Below, one piece after another: positions 22,753 to 33,797 of a stretch of DNA of 64,000 nt. The stretch covers positions 1-64,000 of the forward strand of contig MU401565.1 in the NCBI GenBank assembly GCA_022579005.1, given 5' to 3'. A program made the position numbers and the translations under genes. The notes under the pieces were generated by a model. The model worked only from the letters and a program-made list of their open reading frames with translations. It was not told the origin of the DNA and did no database searches. How positions within the stretch are numbered: the stretch's first letter is position 1; the number at the start of each line of letters is the position of its first letter. The stretch is from Poronia punctata (Eukaryota; Ascomycota; Sordariomycetes; Xylariales; Xylariaceae).

Positions 22753-23399
22753 TGGACACCATTTCTCCATGGCTTCTTATGATGATGCCCAAGGTCCCAG
22801 GGTAGATGATGACTCGATTGACAAATGTATTGGGCAAGTTGTTCATAGAGGGCTTGTTGTGTCCGAAGACGTGTTAAAAGAGATGTTACTCTGGTTTGAG
22901 AAAGGAAACAGTTTATTCTGTGGCATTATTTGCCGTATTAACACCCATCTCCAACAATATGGGCCAGAATAACAGGGGTCTTTAAAGAGAATCTTTACAC
23001 AAAACATATGATGGGTTAATTATCACATTTACATGACTCTTAAGTTTATTCTATGGCTTCCAGGAAGGAAAGGAACTAGGTTAGGACAATACAAAAAAAC
23101 AAGCTTCCTTGTTTGCGTTTTTCAAGCTTTGAACTTATTTTCAAGTCACTTAAGTAAGTAATCACGTCTTGTTATAGTGTAGGTAGGTTATGTGTCCAGT
23201 GTGGTTCAAAGTTGGGATAATCTAGACTAGGTAGTTGGTTAATTCAACAAAGGAAAAAAAAGTAGTTGTTTTGCCTAGGTAGGTTAGGTACTTACTTGAC
23301 TAGGTAGTCTATCATTCATATTCTTGTCACTTGGGTACATCTGACTTTACTTTTTCCTTTCCTTTTATTCTGTCGTCCTTAGCTAGGTTAGTGAGGTTG
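22753..23399. other. Convergent intergenic spacer
   Basis: About 650 bp between the 3' ends of Tsr4 and the minus-strand membrane protein. Rich in TAGGTA/TAGGTTAG words (near 23,184, 23,233 and 23,275). No gene. Confidence 0.6.
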
Positions 23400-25280
23400 C
23401 TAGCATGGCAGAGGCGATTTGGTCTTGCGAGAACTCTCGGAATAAGCAGGAGACTGGGGAGGTGCAGGTGAGTTGGTGTTGTCGTGAGGCTCCGAGGCAA
23501 GACTTATCTGATCGAAGTGATCTTCTTCGTGATGTCCCGGGGTGGGTGGGGGGGAGTTGGTATTGTGATTGGGATCAGAGGTTGGGCTTACTTGGCCAAA
23601 GTTGTCATCATCATCATGTGCCGGAGCAGGATGTTGAGGGGAGCAAGTTTCGTGATCGGGCTCCGAAGCTAGGCTTACTTGGTCAAAGTTGTCATCATCA
23701 TGTGCTGGAGCAGGATGTTGAGGAGAGCTGGTATCTCGATCGGGCTCAGAAGTTAGGCTCACCTGGTCGAAGTTGTCGTCATGTTCCGGGGCGGGTTGAG
23801 GGGAGCTGCTGGGTTCGCTCATTTGCTCGGATTTATCCTCATCTTCATCCCGGACACTTCGAGGCGGAGACGAGTTGTCCTGCTCTGAAGTTACACTTAC
23901 CTGGTCATCATCACCCTCTGCGTTGTCGGGCTCGGAATCTAGGCTTACCTGGTCAAAGTCCTCATTGTCATCATGTTCCGGAGCGGGATGGGGGGAGCAG
24001 GGTTCGCTCATTTTGTCAGAGGTTTTCTCATCTTCATCCCGGGCATTTGGAGGCGGAGGTGAGTTATCGGGCGCTGAAGTTACACTCGCTTGGTCATCAT
24101 CATCACCCTCCTCACTCCCGGGCAGATGAGAAAATGGCAATGGCATCTCCTCCTGGTCCTCGCGGCCAGAATCAGAACCAGCTACCAAACTCTCATCGAA
24201 TACGGGAGGATCAGATTTCGGCGAGGGAGACTCGTATCCACGTTCAGAGTAGGGGCCGACATAAAGTTGGATTTCGGGAGAAGTAGGTGTCTGCTGCCCG
24301 TTGTAATGGACCTTCATGCTCTCTCGTTGTTCGTCTTCCACATTGGTAGAACCCTGTCCTCTATTAAGAATAGAGAATGCCTCGCGGTTTAACTGCTTGT
24401 CCGAATCGGAATCAGAATCGGATTTATAGTCGGGAAGGGAGCCCCGCAGGTTGAGGCGCTCTCTTTCGGCTTCAAAGTCACTCGGGGGGTAAACAGAACC
24501 TATAGAGGAACGTGAGATTGACCATGCTTCATAGGGGAGTTTCTGGAATCGTTGTTGTTGTTGTTGTTGTTGTTGATCAGGCACGTCTTCGTCATGGGCC
24601 AAGTCAGAAGAAGAAGAATGAGCGGGAGAGACTTCGGAAAAGTCTTCGAATTGTCCTTGGCGTGCGTTGGTGAGAACTACACCCTCGGACCTTGGTCTGC
24701 GATGATGATGCTGAGGGAACGTAGTACGAAGACCCTCATCCTCTTCCTCGTAGATTGTCGCAAGAGTCTGAACATCCGAGAGAGAATCGTCATCGGTCAA
24801 GTTGACATCGACGAATTCTTCCTCATCAACCTCGAAGCGCAACGTCTTAGGAATATCACTATCCCTACTATTCGGCGGCTGCTGCAGTTGCTGCTGCGTA
24901 AGAACAACGTCGTCAGTAAAAGGGGAAGTAGGGCAGGATCTCAGAGGATGGGGATGGGGATGGGGATTCTCCATACCTGTCTGCTTATACGGGCTCGTTT
25001 GATCTTGTTGTTGCTGTCTCGCAAGATATGGGGCCGGACCCTCCCGTCTCTGCCGTTCTCGAACACCCATCTCCAGATCCTGATTTTGTCGTTGTTGATG
25101 ATGGTGAGGGTCTAGGAGCTTGAGAATTAGTCTGTGAGAAGTTCGAAGATTGATGCATGTTGCCACCATCACTATAAAGACGACGGTGAGGGTGGTTACC
25201 AGAACCCAGAATAGAGCGGTCATGGTGGTGGCTGTAGGCTGGAAGATCGACTCCGCACCGCGGATGTTGAATTGGGCCAT
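23400..25280 (-). CDS. Single-pass membrane protein with acidic C-terminal repeats, unknown function
   Basis: One 626-residue frame. A single strong membrane span lies at about residues 22-43 (ALFWVLVTTLTVVFIVMV), preceded by a short N terminus without a cleavable signal. The rest is low complexity: His/Gln-rich segments, a poly-Gln run at about 236-243, and an acidic central part. From about 393 to 602 a degenerate repeat is built around DDxxFDQVSLxSEPD followed by Pro/Ser-rich linkers; six or seven copies are visible, most clearly at 441-451, 504-514, 531-541, 560-570 and 588-598. The tail is probably disordered and, given Ser next to acidic residues, a casein-kinase-2-like substrate. No enzymatic domain. 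I do not recognise a family. Topology is not certain; a short N terminus with a long cytosolic tail is the simpler reading. Confidence 0.65.
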   Translation of the reverse strand: MAQFNIRGAESIFQPTATTMTALFWVLVTTLTVVFIVMVATCINLRTSHRLILKLLDPHHHQQRQNQDLEMGVRERQRREGPAPYLARQQQQDQTSPYKQTGMENPHPHPHPLRSCPTSPFTDDVVLTQQQLQQPPNSRDSDIPKTLRFEVDEEEFVDVNLTDDDSLSDVQTLATIYEEEDEGLRTTFPQHHHRRPRSEGVVLTNARQGQFEDFSEVSPAHSSSSDLAHDEDVPDQQQQQQQQRFQKLPYEAWSISRSSIGSVYPPSDFEAERERLNLRGSLPDYKSDSDSDSDKQLNREAFSILNRGQGSTNVEDEQRESMKVHYNGQQTPTSPEIQLYVGPYSERGYESPSPKSDPPVFDESLVAGSDSGREDQEEMPLPFSHLPGSEEGDDDDQASVTSAPDNSPPPPNARDEDEKTSDKMSEPCSPHPAPEHDDNEDFDQVSLDSEPDNAEGDDDQVSVTSEQDNSSPPRSVRDEDEDKSEQMSEPSSSPQPAPEHDDNFDQVSLTSEPDRDTSSPQHPAPAHDDDNFDQVSLASEPDHETCSPQHPAPAHDDDDNFGQVSPTSDPNHNTNSPPPTPGHHEEDHFDQISLASEPHDNTNSPAPPQSPAYSESSRKTKSPLPC

Positions 25281-25566
25281 GATGAGTAGTCGAGTAAGTA
25301 AATAATGTTGATGAAGAAGATGTTGGTGAAGAGAAGAAACTTTTCAAGGTTTTTGTTGTCAGATTGTCCGTTTGGTGAGCTTGGTTGGAAGAGAAAGAGA
25401 ATGCCAGGAGGCGATGCTGTGGCTTATTATAAGCTTTTCCCCATCGTCCCATTTTTAGACATGTTTACGGGAACAAAGGACCTGAACCGTAATCGTGGGG
25501 ATGGACAATTCGAACTATCGAATTGTTCAAGCATAACCTTGATAGAACATTGTTATAACAAAGAAA
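25281..25566. promoter_or_regulatory. Upstream region of the membrane-protein gene, left flank of the retrotransposon
   Basis: About 290 bp of ordinary sequence containing the leader of the minus-strand gene. The retrotransposon sits less than 300 bp from that gene's start codon, so the insertion may have cut its promoter. Confidence 0.45.
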
Positions 25567-25571
25567 AGGTT
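25567..25571. repeat. Target-site duplication AGGTT, left copy
   Basis: AGGTT directly abuts the 5' LTR and recurs at 33,075-33,079 right after the 3' LTR, as expected for a 5-bp duplication made by retrotransposon integration. Confidence 0.9.
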
Positions 25572-25731
25572 TGTTACGGTTCCGGTCTTGGTGCCTACGT
25601 ATATAGGCCAAGTTTACACCAAAACGCTTATATAAGTAAATATAGAAAACTTTTGCTTTTTAGAAAAACCTTCCCTTTTTATGCAATAATAATAAGTTAT
25701 TACAAACCTTTTAGCAGTATAAACTATAACA
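25572..25731 (+). repeat. 5' LTR (160 bp)
   Basis: Begins TGTTACGG and ends ATAACA, the TG...CA form. It aligns over its full length, without gaps, to 32,915-33,074. About 30 positions differ and every one is a transition. The shared core includes GTGCCTACGTAT and a TATATAAGTA promoter-like word. Confidence 0.93.
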
Positions 25732-28499
25732 GTTTATTATACTTTAAAAAATCTTTATTAATTACTATTAATAAAACCTTTAGCTAAATACATTTACTAT
25801 ACTATACTTATAATAGATTACTATAAACTTGCTATTAAAATAACTTGCACTTTATACCTATACCGCTACTTACTAAATAAAACTTACAACATACCAACAT
25901 AAAGCTAAAAAACTACTTGCTTATTAATACTGCTATAATACTACTACGCTTACTTTAATATATACTTTAAAAGCATACTATAAACTCCAGATTTAGCAGT
26001 ACCTTGTTTTGCTAACTAACCCTTTCTTTTTTACCCTAGCCTTAGCTTAATAGCATTAACGTAATTTTAGCCCCTTTTTTAGCTTTTTAGTAAACTATTT
26101 ATAAGCTTAATGCTAACTACTACGTTTTTATTAACTATTTTAATTATAGTAAACTAGCTAGCAAAAAGCTATTAAAAATTTTATAGCTTATTAACAATAT
26201 TATAGCAAGCAAGTTTTAATAAGTTACTAAATTATAATAATAAGTAAGCTTAAATAATAAACAACTTAAGCAGCTTTAATAACGCGCAAGCAAATTAAAA
26301 GCAGCAAACTAGCAACTTTACTTTAAAAAACAATAGCTAAAAAAAAAACATACTAAGCTTTAAAACAATTTTGCTACTACTAAAAAACAGTATTAAAATG
26401 CTATTAACAAAAAAAATACTATTACTGCTTAGCTAAAATAAGCAGTATAGCAACGTAATAAAGCACAATAAAACAATACACAGCTTTAAGCTAAAGTAGC
26501 AACGTTATAAAGCTAGCTTAGCGCTGCTTTATAAAAACTTACTTTAGCTTTACTACTTAGCATACTTATAGCTTTTAACCTTACTGCTTTTATGTTTTAG
26601 GTTACATTTTCCTTTAGCACTACTATTTTGCTTATATATTTTATATATAGAGAACTACTATATAACTAAATTAATAGCCTTTTTTTTTTTAATAAATTAA
26701 AAAAAAATAATAAAAAGCAACAAAAAAAATACGTTAACTAGCATAGCTAACTTAAACTTAAATTTGCTTTAAATAAGAATTGCTACTTAATACTAGCAAA
26801 TAAAATCTTATTTACTTGCTTTAGCCTTTTTAGTACAGCGTTTACATAAGTCTGATTATAAGTTAAATAAGTATTAAACAACTTTTTTAACAACTTTAAG
26901 TAGCCTGCCAGCTAAAAAAACTATAATAATGTGCTGGCAAACCTAAATGCGTCCTACGTTATTATTAACGTTTATTTAAAAGCTATTTAAAAGTTTAAAA
27001 AATTAAAGCAAAGCAATACTTTATTTGCTAGCTTTATTTTTACTTTTATTTAACTTGCTAACAAAAGCTAACGTACTTTTTTATAACAAGTTAAATAGCT
27101 TTAAGCTAAAGTTAATAAAAAACTTTAAAACGCTTTTGTTTTATAAATAAGTTGCTTTAAACCTAATAACATTATAGCTTAAATAAACTTTTTATAATAG
27201 CTTTTAAACAATATTGCTAACTAAGATTTTTGCTTAAACTATTACGCCTTAGCATATAACCTTACTTTATTAACTAATAATTATACTTAAAAAAACCTTA
27301 TAAACTTAAGTAAGCTTATAATAACAAAACCCTAAAGCTTTTTTATAGCTAAAAAAAAAAAAAAGCGCAAGCAACTTAAGCTTTGCTAATATTATAGTTA
27401 GCTAAAATACTTAGCTATATTTTATAAATTATTAAAAGCTAAAAAATTGCAAAAGAAAACAAAAAAGTTAATACTAACTACTTAAATTAAGTTAAAGAAA
27501 AAGTAGCTTCTAGCTTAAGTTGCAGCTAAAAGCATTATATAAAGTTTTAAAAAACTAAAAAAAATTACTTATATATACAGTTTATAAGGCCTAATATATT
27601 TTTTAGCTTTAATGCTTATATATTTAATAATAATAATATTTTAATTTTATATTAAACTTTTATTAACTTAAGCTATTTTTTTTATAGTTTTATTAATACT
27701 TTGTTTATATAAACTTATAACCTTACCTTTTATGCTACTGCTTACTTTTATACTTTTTGCTTTACTAATAGTATAATAGCTAAAAAGGTTACTTAATGCT
27801 GTACTATTTAGCACTAGCTTAAAAAGTATATTAAAAATTTAAAATTATACGCTTAGCTATTAAGCAATACTAATATTATTTTAAGACTTTTTTAGCTACG
27901 TTAATATAACCTAGTTATTAACTAGCAAAAAAGCACTTTTATAATTAAAAATAATATAGCAACAAAAAAGCAAACTAAAGCTAACTTAACGCTATAACAA
28001 TAAAATACTGCTAAACCTAGCCTTAAAACACCTTAAACCTTAGTTTTTTTTATTAATACCGCTGCCTTTTTTTTAATAGCAAAATAAAAAAGCACTACTA
28101 TTAATTTAATACTATTTGCTAAGTTTATAGCTATTATAAACGCTTTTTACTAAATTTTAAATAATAGCGCAGCTGCTAACTACTGCTTAGTAAAGCGCTT
28201 TACTTTTAATATATTATTAGTACTTTTGCGTAGACTGCTTACTAGCAAAAATATTTTAAAATCTTAGTCCTTTTTATTTAAGCTTAAAGCGTACTATAAC
28301 TAAGTATAAAAAGCGCTTTTTTTATAGTAAATAGCTAACAAAAATATTAACAAATTTTTTAAACGCAAAAACTTCTTTATAAAAAAAAAAGTACTTACTA
28401 AGCTACTAGCTAAGTATTATAACTTATTTAATACTTTTTTGCTATAAAATATAAAAACTTTTTTTTTTTACTAGCTTTATAACTATAAAATTAACTTTG

Positions 28500-29280
28500 T
28501 TTTTAAAAGAGAACTTTTTAGCGCTATAGCGCAACTTATATTTTTTTAAAAGTTATTAATAGTTTAAAAGTACTTAAATAATTACTTAGTAAAAGGGTTT
28601 ATATATACTAGCTTTTTATTAGCAGCTACCTTTATTTTTTTAGCTAAAAAGCTAAAAGAAAGTATATAGGTTTGCATTAACTACTATAGCTTTAATAATA
28701 TTATAGTTAAAAACTAGTACTTTATTTTGCTAATTTAAAAAACTTTAAATGCTTTATATAAAGCAAAATTTTATACTAAACTTAATATTATTGTAGCTTT
28801 TAATTGCTTGCGTATTGCTTTTAAAAACAAGTAAAAAATAGCGTTTATTACTAGGTTTAGCTTATTTAAGTGCTTAGTTATAAACTTTAGCATAATAAAA
28901 GCACTTAGCAATTTTTAGCACTATATTAACTATATTTTTTTTAATATTTTAAATAAGTATACTATAGTATACTTTAATAATATTTTTATTTATAGTAACT
29001 TAAAAAAAAAGCATAAGCAATATATTTACAAAGTATTAGCAAAGCTTATTAAAGCCGGCTTTATAATTAATATTATAAAATGCAAATTTAACGTTATTAA
29101 AACTAAGTACTTAAGCTTTATTATTTTAATAAATAAAATTAATATAAACCTTGTTAAAATTAAAGCTATTATAACCTAAAAACTATTAAATACTTTTTAA
29201 GACCTATAATAATTTGTTAGCTTTATAAACTACTATTAATGCTTTATTAAAGGCTTTTTAGCAATAGTACAGCTTTTTAC
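28500..29280 (+). pseudogene. Reverse transcriptase remnant of the retrotransposon
   Basis: Plus-strand frame fragments resemble the Ty3/gypsy RT palm and thumb: VYFNNIFIYS, then VLAKLIKAGF, KCKFNVIKTKYLSF and, after a stop-rich segment, FVSFINYY. The catalytic YxDD position reads Tyr-Phe-Asn-Asn at 28,970-28,981. Several in-frame stops (TAA, TAG) interrupt it. No functional protein is possible. Confidence 0.85.
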
Positions 29281-29299
29281 AAAACTTATAAGCAAAAAA

Positions 29300-29800
29300 A
29301 AGTAGCTAGGCTTGCTAAGTAAACAGCCCCTTACTACTTTTAAAGCGCTTAAAAAAGCGTTTACTACTGCTTTAGTTTTTACTTATTATAACCTTGCTAA
29401 AAAAACTATAATAAAAGTTAATGCGTTTAACTAAGCGTTAAGTAGCGTTTTTTACTAATTTAATAATAAAAGTACTTAATACCTAATTGCCTTTTTTTTA
29501 GCAAAATATACTTTAGCTAAATATAATTATAAAATTTATAATAAAAAGCTTTTAGTAATTATTAAAGCTTTTAAAAAATAGCGCTTAGAACTTTAAAAGT
29601 ATAAAAACGTTATTAAAATTATTACTAACTATAAAAGTTTTTAGCACTTTGCTACTATAAAGCTTTTAAATTAATAATAAGTTTACTAGTTAGAATTTTT
29701 TAACAACTTTAGGTTTTAAATTATATACTAGCTAAAAATAAAAGCTATAGTACTTAACGCACTTTTTTAATAGCTTAGCAACAAGCTAGCAAGCAAAACA
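29300..29800 (+). pseudogene. RNase H remnant of the retrotransposon
   Basis: Follows RT directly. Recognisable pieces are FKALKKAFTTALVF, a VNAFN-stop segment where an Asp-containing active-site motif is expected (near 29,419), and YNYKIYNKKLLVIIKAFK. The order and wording match the RNase H domain of Ty3/gypsy pol. Interrupted by stops. Confidence 0.8.
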
Positions 29801-29949
29801 AACACTACTAATAACTAAATAGCACACAGATTTTAAGTACTACTTATACTTAATAAGTAAGCTAGTAATAATAAAGCACTAGTATACTTATAACTTATTA
29901 GCAACGTAGCTTTAATTAATAAGGTGCTTAATAACGCTTACGCATAGTT

Positions 29950-31050
29950 ATTGCTAGTTTTTTAAATTATTACTAAAATCGAAAATCTAAAGGTGCGCTG
30001 CTTTTTAAAACTAATACAAAAACGTTTTTAAAGCGCTTTTATAAACTACACTATTAAATAAAAACAAATTTATATTAAAAACAAGGTTTTTGTTTTAAAT
30101 AATAACGTTATAAAGCTTAAAGTAATTTTATGCGCTTATAACATATTGCTAGCAAGCTACTTAAAGCAGTTTAAAACTATTAACTTAGTTAAATGCATAT
30201 ATACTTAGCTATAACTTAATAGCAATATTAAAACGTTTATAAAAAAATACTACTTTTGCTAACATATAAAAAATTTATAAACCTTGCTAGTAAGTTTTTT
30301 TAAATTACTACCTGTTTTATATAAGCTTTAGTTTAATATATTTGTTAATTTTATTAAACCTTTACTAACATATAAGCAAAACAAAATTAATTATAAGCAT
30401 ATTTTAATTATTATTAACAAGCTTACTAAAATGCAACACTTTATTTTTATTAAAAATACTATAGCAATAACGCTTATAAACGCTTTTGTTTTAGTAGTAT
30501 ACTAACTTTATAGCGCTTTTAAAATTATAGTTTTAAACTAAAAGTTATAATTTATTTTAATTTTTTAAAAAAAGTTAAACTGCTGCTTAGCTATTACTTT
30601 ATTACATTTTATAGCACACTACTTTAAAACTAATAAGCAAACAAAAATTATAAACGCTATAATAAAACAATACTTAAAAGCTTACTATAGCTATTATTAA
30701 GACAACTAAGCAAACTAGCTACTATTAGCTAAATTTGCAATAAATAATTAAATATTAAAAGCTACTAGCTTTAGCTTATTTTTTGTAAATTATAGCTAAC
30801 ACTTACAATTTAATACTAAATTAGCAGCAGACTTATTTAAATATAAAATAAAAAACTAATAAAATAAGTTTTTAGCAGCTTTAAATATTGCTAAGCAAAT
30901 TAAAAAAGTAACTACTTAGGCCTAGTTGTTTATAGCTAAGGCCTAGACTTGCTATATAAACGCTGCTAATATAGTATATATTAACTTAATTTAATATAAA
31001 AAAAAAAATAAAGTTTAAGTTAGTATAAAATATTTTTATACCTTAAAACT
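29950..31050 (+). pseudogene. Integrase remnant of the retrotransposon
   Basis: Readable fragments are IIINKLTKMQHFIF at about 30,410-30,445, INAIIKQYLKAYY near 30,655 and LLAKFAINN near 30,725. They match the retroviral-type integrase core and its following segment. The first catalytic acid of the DDE triad is Asn (AAC at 30,416-30,418). Stops and RIP-type substitutions prevent expression. Confidence 0.8.
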
Positions 31051-31199
31051 GTTGCTAAAGCTAGCTAAAAAATAAATAAGCTTATTTAATATTATTAAAG
31101 TTTATAAACAAGCTATTGTTATTAATTTACTTTAATAATATAAAGTTTTTTTAATATTTTATACTTTATTAGTTTGCTTAGTAATATAAAGGCTACTTA

Positions 31200-31470
31200 G
31201 CTAAAACATGCTAAATAAGCTTTATAACAATAAAGTAAAAAGTATAGTTATAATAAAATATAATAAAAAAAAAAAACTTTAGTAGTTATTTAATAAAATT
31301 TTTAACTATAAGCAGTATAAAACTAAAGGCTTAATATATAAAGTTAAGTAGCTAGCACCTTACTAGCTATTATAAAAACTAGCATATAACTTAAAAAAAA
31401 ACAAAGCTAAAATAGTAGCGTTTTACTAGCATAACTTAAGCAAACTAAAGCTACTAAAATAGCTTTAAAT
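31200..31470 (+). pseudogene. Chromodomain remnant at the pol C-terminus
   Basis: After the integrase, a plus-strand segment reads IFNYKQYKTKGLIYKVKW followed by APYQ and, after a stop, LAYNLKKNKAKIVAFYWHN. The pattern of a hydroxylated/aromatic strand, YxVKW and a helix fits a chromodomain, which chromoviruses carry to target chromatin. Interrupted by stops. Confidence 0.7.
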
Positions 31471-32914
31471 ATTGCAAAACAAAACTAAAACGCTAGTAAG
31501 CTAATTTTACACCTTTAGCACGCTATTACTAAATACGCTACTATATAGCTTTTTAAATTTTTTATTAAAAAATTTTTAAAATTTTTTTTATTTTTTTTAT
31601 TTTGCTTTTAAAAAGCTAACAATATACTTTTTAATTACTTTTATAACGCTATTAAAGCTAAAGCAGCTTAACTTTAACAAACTAATACTATACTTACTAT
31701 AATTAAAGCTTTTTGCTTTATAAATAAATAGCTAGCAGCGTATTATTAAAAAGCTTTTAAACGTTTTTAATATTTTTTATATAATAGTTGTTAATAACTA
31801 TAGCTTAGCAAATAGTAGCAAAAAACTAGCGCTTTATTTTTTTTTAGCTAGTAGCTCTTACGTTGCTAAAAAAAAAGCAAAGCAACTGTATATTAAACTA
31901 AGCAAAAAGCCTTTTGCGCTTTTTGCTTTTTAAACGCAAATTAGCAGCAAAAGTAAGCTTTTAGCAACTTTAAAAAAATTGCTAGTAAGCAATTTTTATA
32001 CTTTATAATATTATTAGTAGCAATATAATAATAAGTTATAAGCAATATATATGCTTTTAAACTTTTTTATAAAAGCTAAACTATGCTTTAAGTAAATAAT
32101 TTTTTTTATATTTTTAAAAGTAGCTATTAGCTTTACTATTATATTAAAAGCAGCTTAGCAAGTATTGTTAAAGTAAATAAAACTATAAAACTTTTTAAAA
32201 TCTTTAAAATTTTTATTATTGTTGTTATTATTGCTTTTTTAAAGCGCAGTAACTTATAATAAAAGCGCTATTAAATTTTAAGCGTTTTTTAATATATACG
32301 CAGTTAGCTACGCAGCTTATTAAATATATATAAAGATTTTCTTTTTATTTTTTTTTACTTATTGCTTTATACGTATTTTTACGCTTAACGCATTGCTTAT
32401 AACGCGTAAACAAACTAGCAGCAAAAAAATAGCTAATTTTAAGCATATTGCTAGCGCGCTAGCTTAGCTTTATTTTTTTATATTTTTTAACTAAAGTTTA
32501 AATATAGTAAAAATAAATCTTTTTTGCTAAGCAGACTAGATAGTAAACAAGTATAATGCTATAATAAAAAAGCCTTAACTTAAAAGCATAGCGTAAAGGA
32601 TTAAAAGTATAATAATTAAAAATAACTAATTATAAGCAAAAAGGTAATAAAAAAAAGTAAAAATAAAAAAGAAGTAAAAGCAAGTAAAAATAAAAGCGTA
32701 AGCATAAGAATTTAAAAAGCATAATAATAAACAATAGTGCTTATAAGGCAGTTGCGCTATAAAAGCAAGCTTTTTTTATTTTAAAAGCGCTTTTGCTGCA
32801 AAATGCCTGCTTTTGTACAAATGCTCTTTTTTAAAAAACGTAGCCTTGTTTTCTTTTTTTATTTTTATTTTTTACGTATAGCTGCAGTTAGCTATAATTT
32901 AAAAAAAAAAGTAC

Positions 32915-33074
32915 TATTATAGTTCCAGTCTCGGTGCCTACGTATACAGGCTAAGTTTACACTAAAACGCCTATATAAGTAGATATAAGAGACCTCTGCT
33001 TTTTAAAAAAACCTTCCCTCCTTGTGCAATAACAATAAGTTATTACAGACCCCCCGGCAATGTAAACTGTGACA
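32915..33074 (+). repeat. 3' LTR (160 bp)
   Basis: Begins TATTATAG and ends GTGACA. The right end is less decayed than its 5' counterpart: it keeps CCCCCCGG where the left LTR has CCTTTTAG. Contains TATATAAGTAG near 32,972. Followed at once by AGGTT. Confidence 0.93.
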
Positions 33075-33079
33075 AGGTT
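33075..33079. repeat. Target-site duplication AGGTT, right copy
   Basis: Perfect match to 25,567-25,571. Confidence 0.9.
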
Positions 33080-33725
33080 GCCAACAACTAATCTGGATGT
33101 AGGTAGTCTGAACAGTCGTTTCGTCTGCCCTCAAATGTTCTAGAAACAATCAGACCTACTGCCAACGTTTAAAGAACATGGTACTAGTTGTGGGAACAGT
33201 CAGAGTTGACCTGGTCGGTAGGTAGAACCATATGCATTGTTGAACCTAGAGATTGTCTACCGACAACATCCCGACCCAGCTCCTTGTTGTTGTCAACGGC
33301 CAACTCTGACCATTTGGCTCAGCGATCCCAGGTGCTCTACGCTTCTTGATTCCGTGCTAAAACAGGTCGTCCTCAACCAAAATTGTAGTGGAAAAGGGGT
33401 AATATCTCATGTTCGCCGAGTCATTCATTTTCGCCTTGTATATCATATGATTTGGAAGGCTCGTGAACAATGCCTCTTGAATATTATCGCCGTATTACGT
33501 GGGCCAGCTAACTCGGTCCCGGGTAGGTAGTCAGGACGCAGAAGATGCTCTAAAAGTCTTATCTAGACGTAGTAAATACCAAACCTCCTAAACCATTTTG
33601 ACGGCACAAGTCTTAAAACAATACCAAAAAAAAAAGGGGGGGAAGCCTTGAGTGCGACCTTCCAATTCCTTCGACGCCATAAAATCAATGTCATACCGAA
33701 CAATTAAATTGGGTACTAAAAAGTA
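33080..33725. other. Intergenic between retrotransposon and tRNA
   Basis: About 650 bp of ordinary composition; the frame at 33,237-33,530 has no motif. Contains GTAGGTAG words (near 33,098, 33,221 and 33,522). Confidence 0.5.
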
Positions 33726-33797
33726 CTCCGGTACGGGGAATCGAACCCCGAGCCCCGCGGTGAAAACGCGATATGTTAGCCGTTACACTATACCGGA
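33726..33797 (-). tRNA. tRNA-Glu (anticodon UUC)
   Basis: The minus strand folds as a 72-nt tRNA. The 7-bp acceptor stem pairs TCCGGTA with TACCGGA, plus a G discriminator. The anticodon stem pairs TCGCG with CGCGG around loop TTTTCAC. The T arm is CGGGG-TTCGATT-CCCCG and contains the B-box GGTTCGATTCC. Anticodon TTC lies at 33,764-33,762. The sequence is close to fungal tRNA-Glu in layout and has no intron. CCA is not encoded, as expected in eukaryotes. Confidence 0.96.

Larger units (their letters stand above)
25572..33074 (+). mobile_element. Ty3/gypsy chromodomain LTR retrotransposon, RIP-inactivated
   Basis: A 7,503-bp element bounded by two 160-bp direct repeats and an AGGTT target duplication. 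The interior is AT-rich and full of stops, but pol can still be followed on the plus strand in the order reverse transcriptase, RNase H, integrase, chromodomain, which is the Ty3/gypsy (chromovirus) arrangement. The RT signature region reads VYFNNIFIYS at about 28,967-28,996, with the usual Asp pair replaced by Asn-Asn. RNase H and integrase catalytic Asp positions are likewise Asn (near 29,421 and 30,416). Such changes and CAA-to-TAA stops are what C-to-T/G-to-A mutation produces. An A-rich polypurine-like tract (32,901-32,911) precedes the 3' LTR. No gag zinc knuckle could be read with confidence. The element is dead. Confidence 0.93.

Noticed and set aside
33075..33797. Ty3-style targeting of the retrotransposon to the tRNA-Glu gene
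   Set aside because: Ty3 inserts within a few bases of the tRNA transcription start. Here the element lies about 650 bp away on the 3' side of the tRNA.
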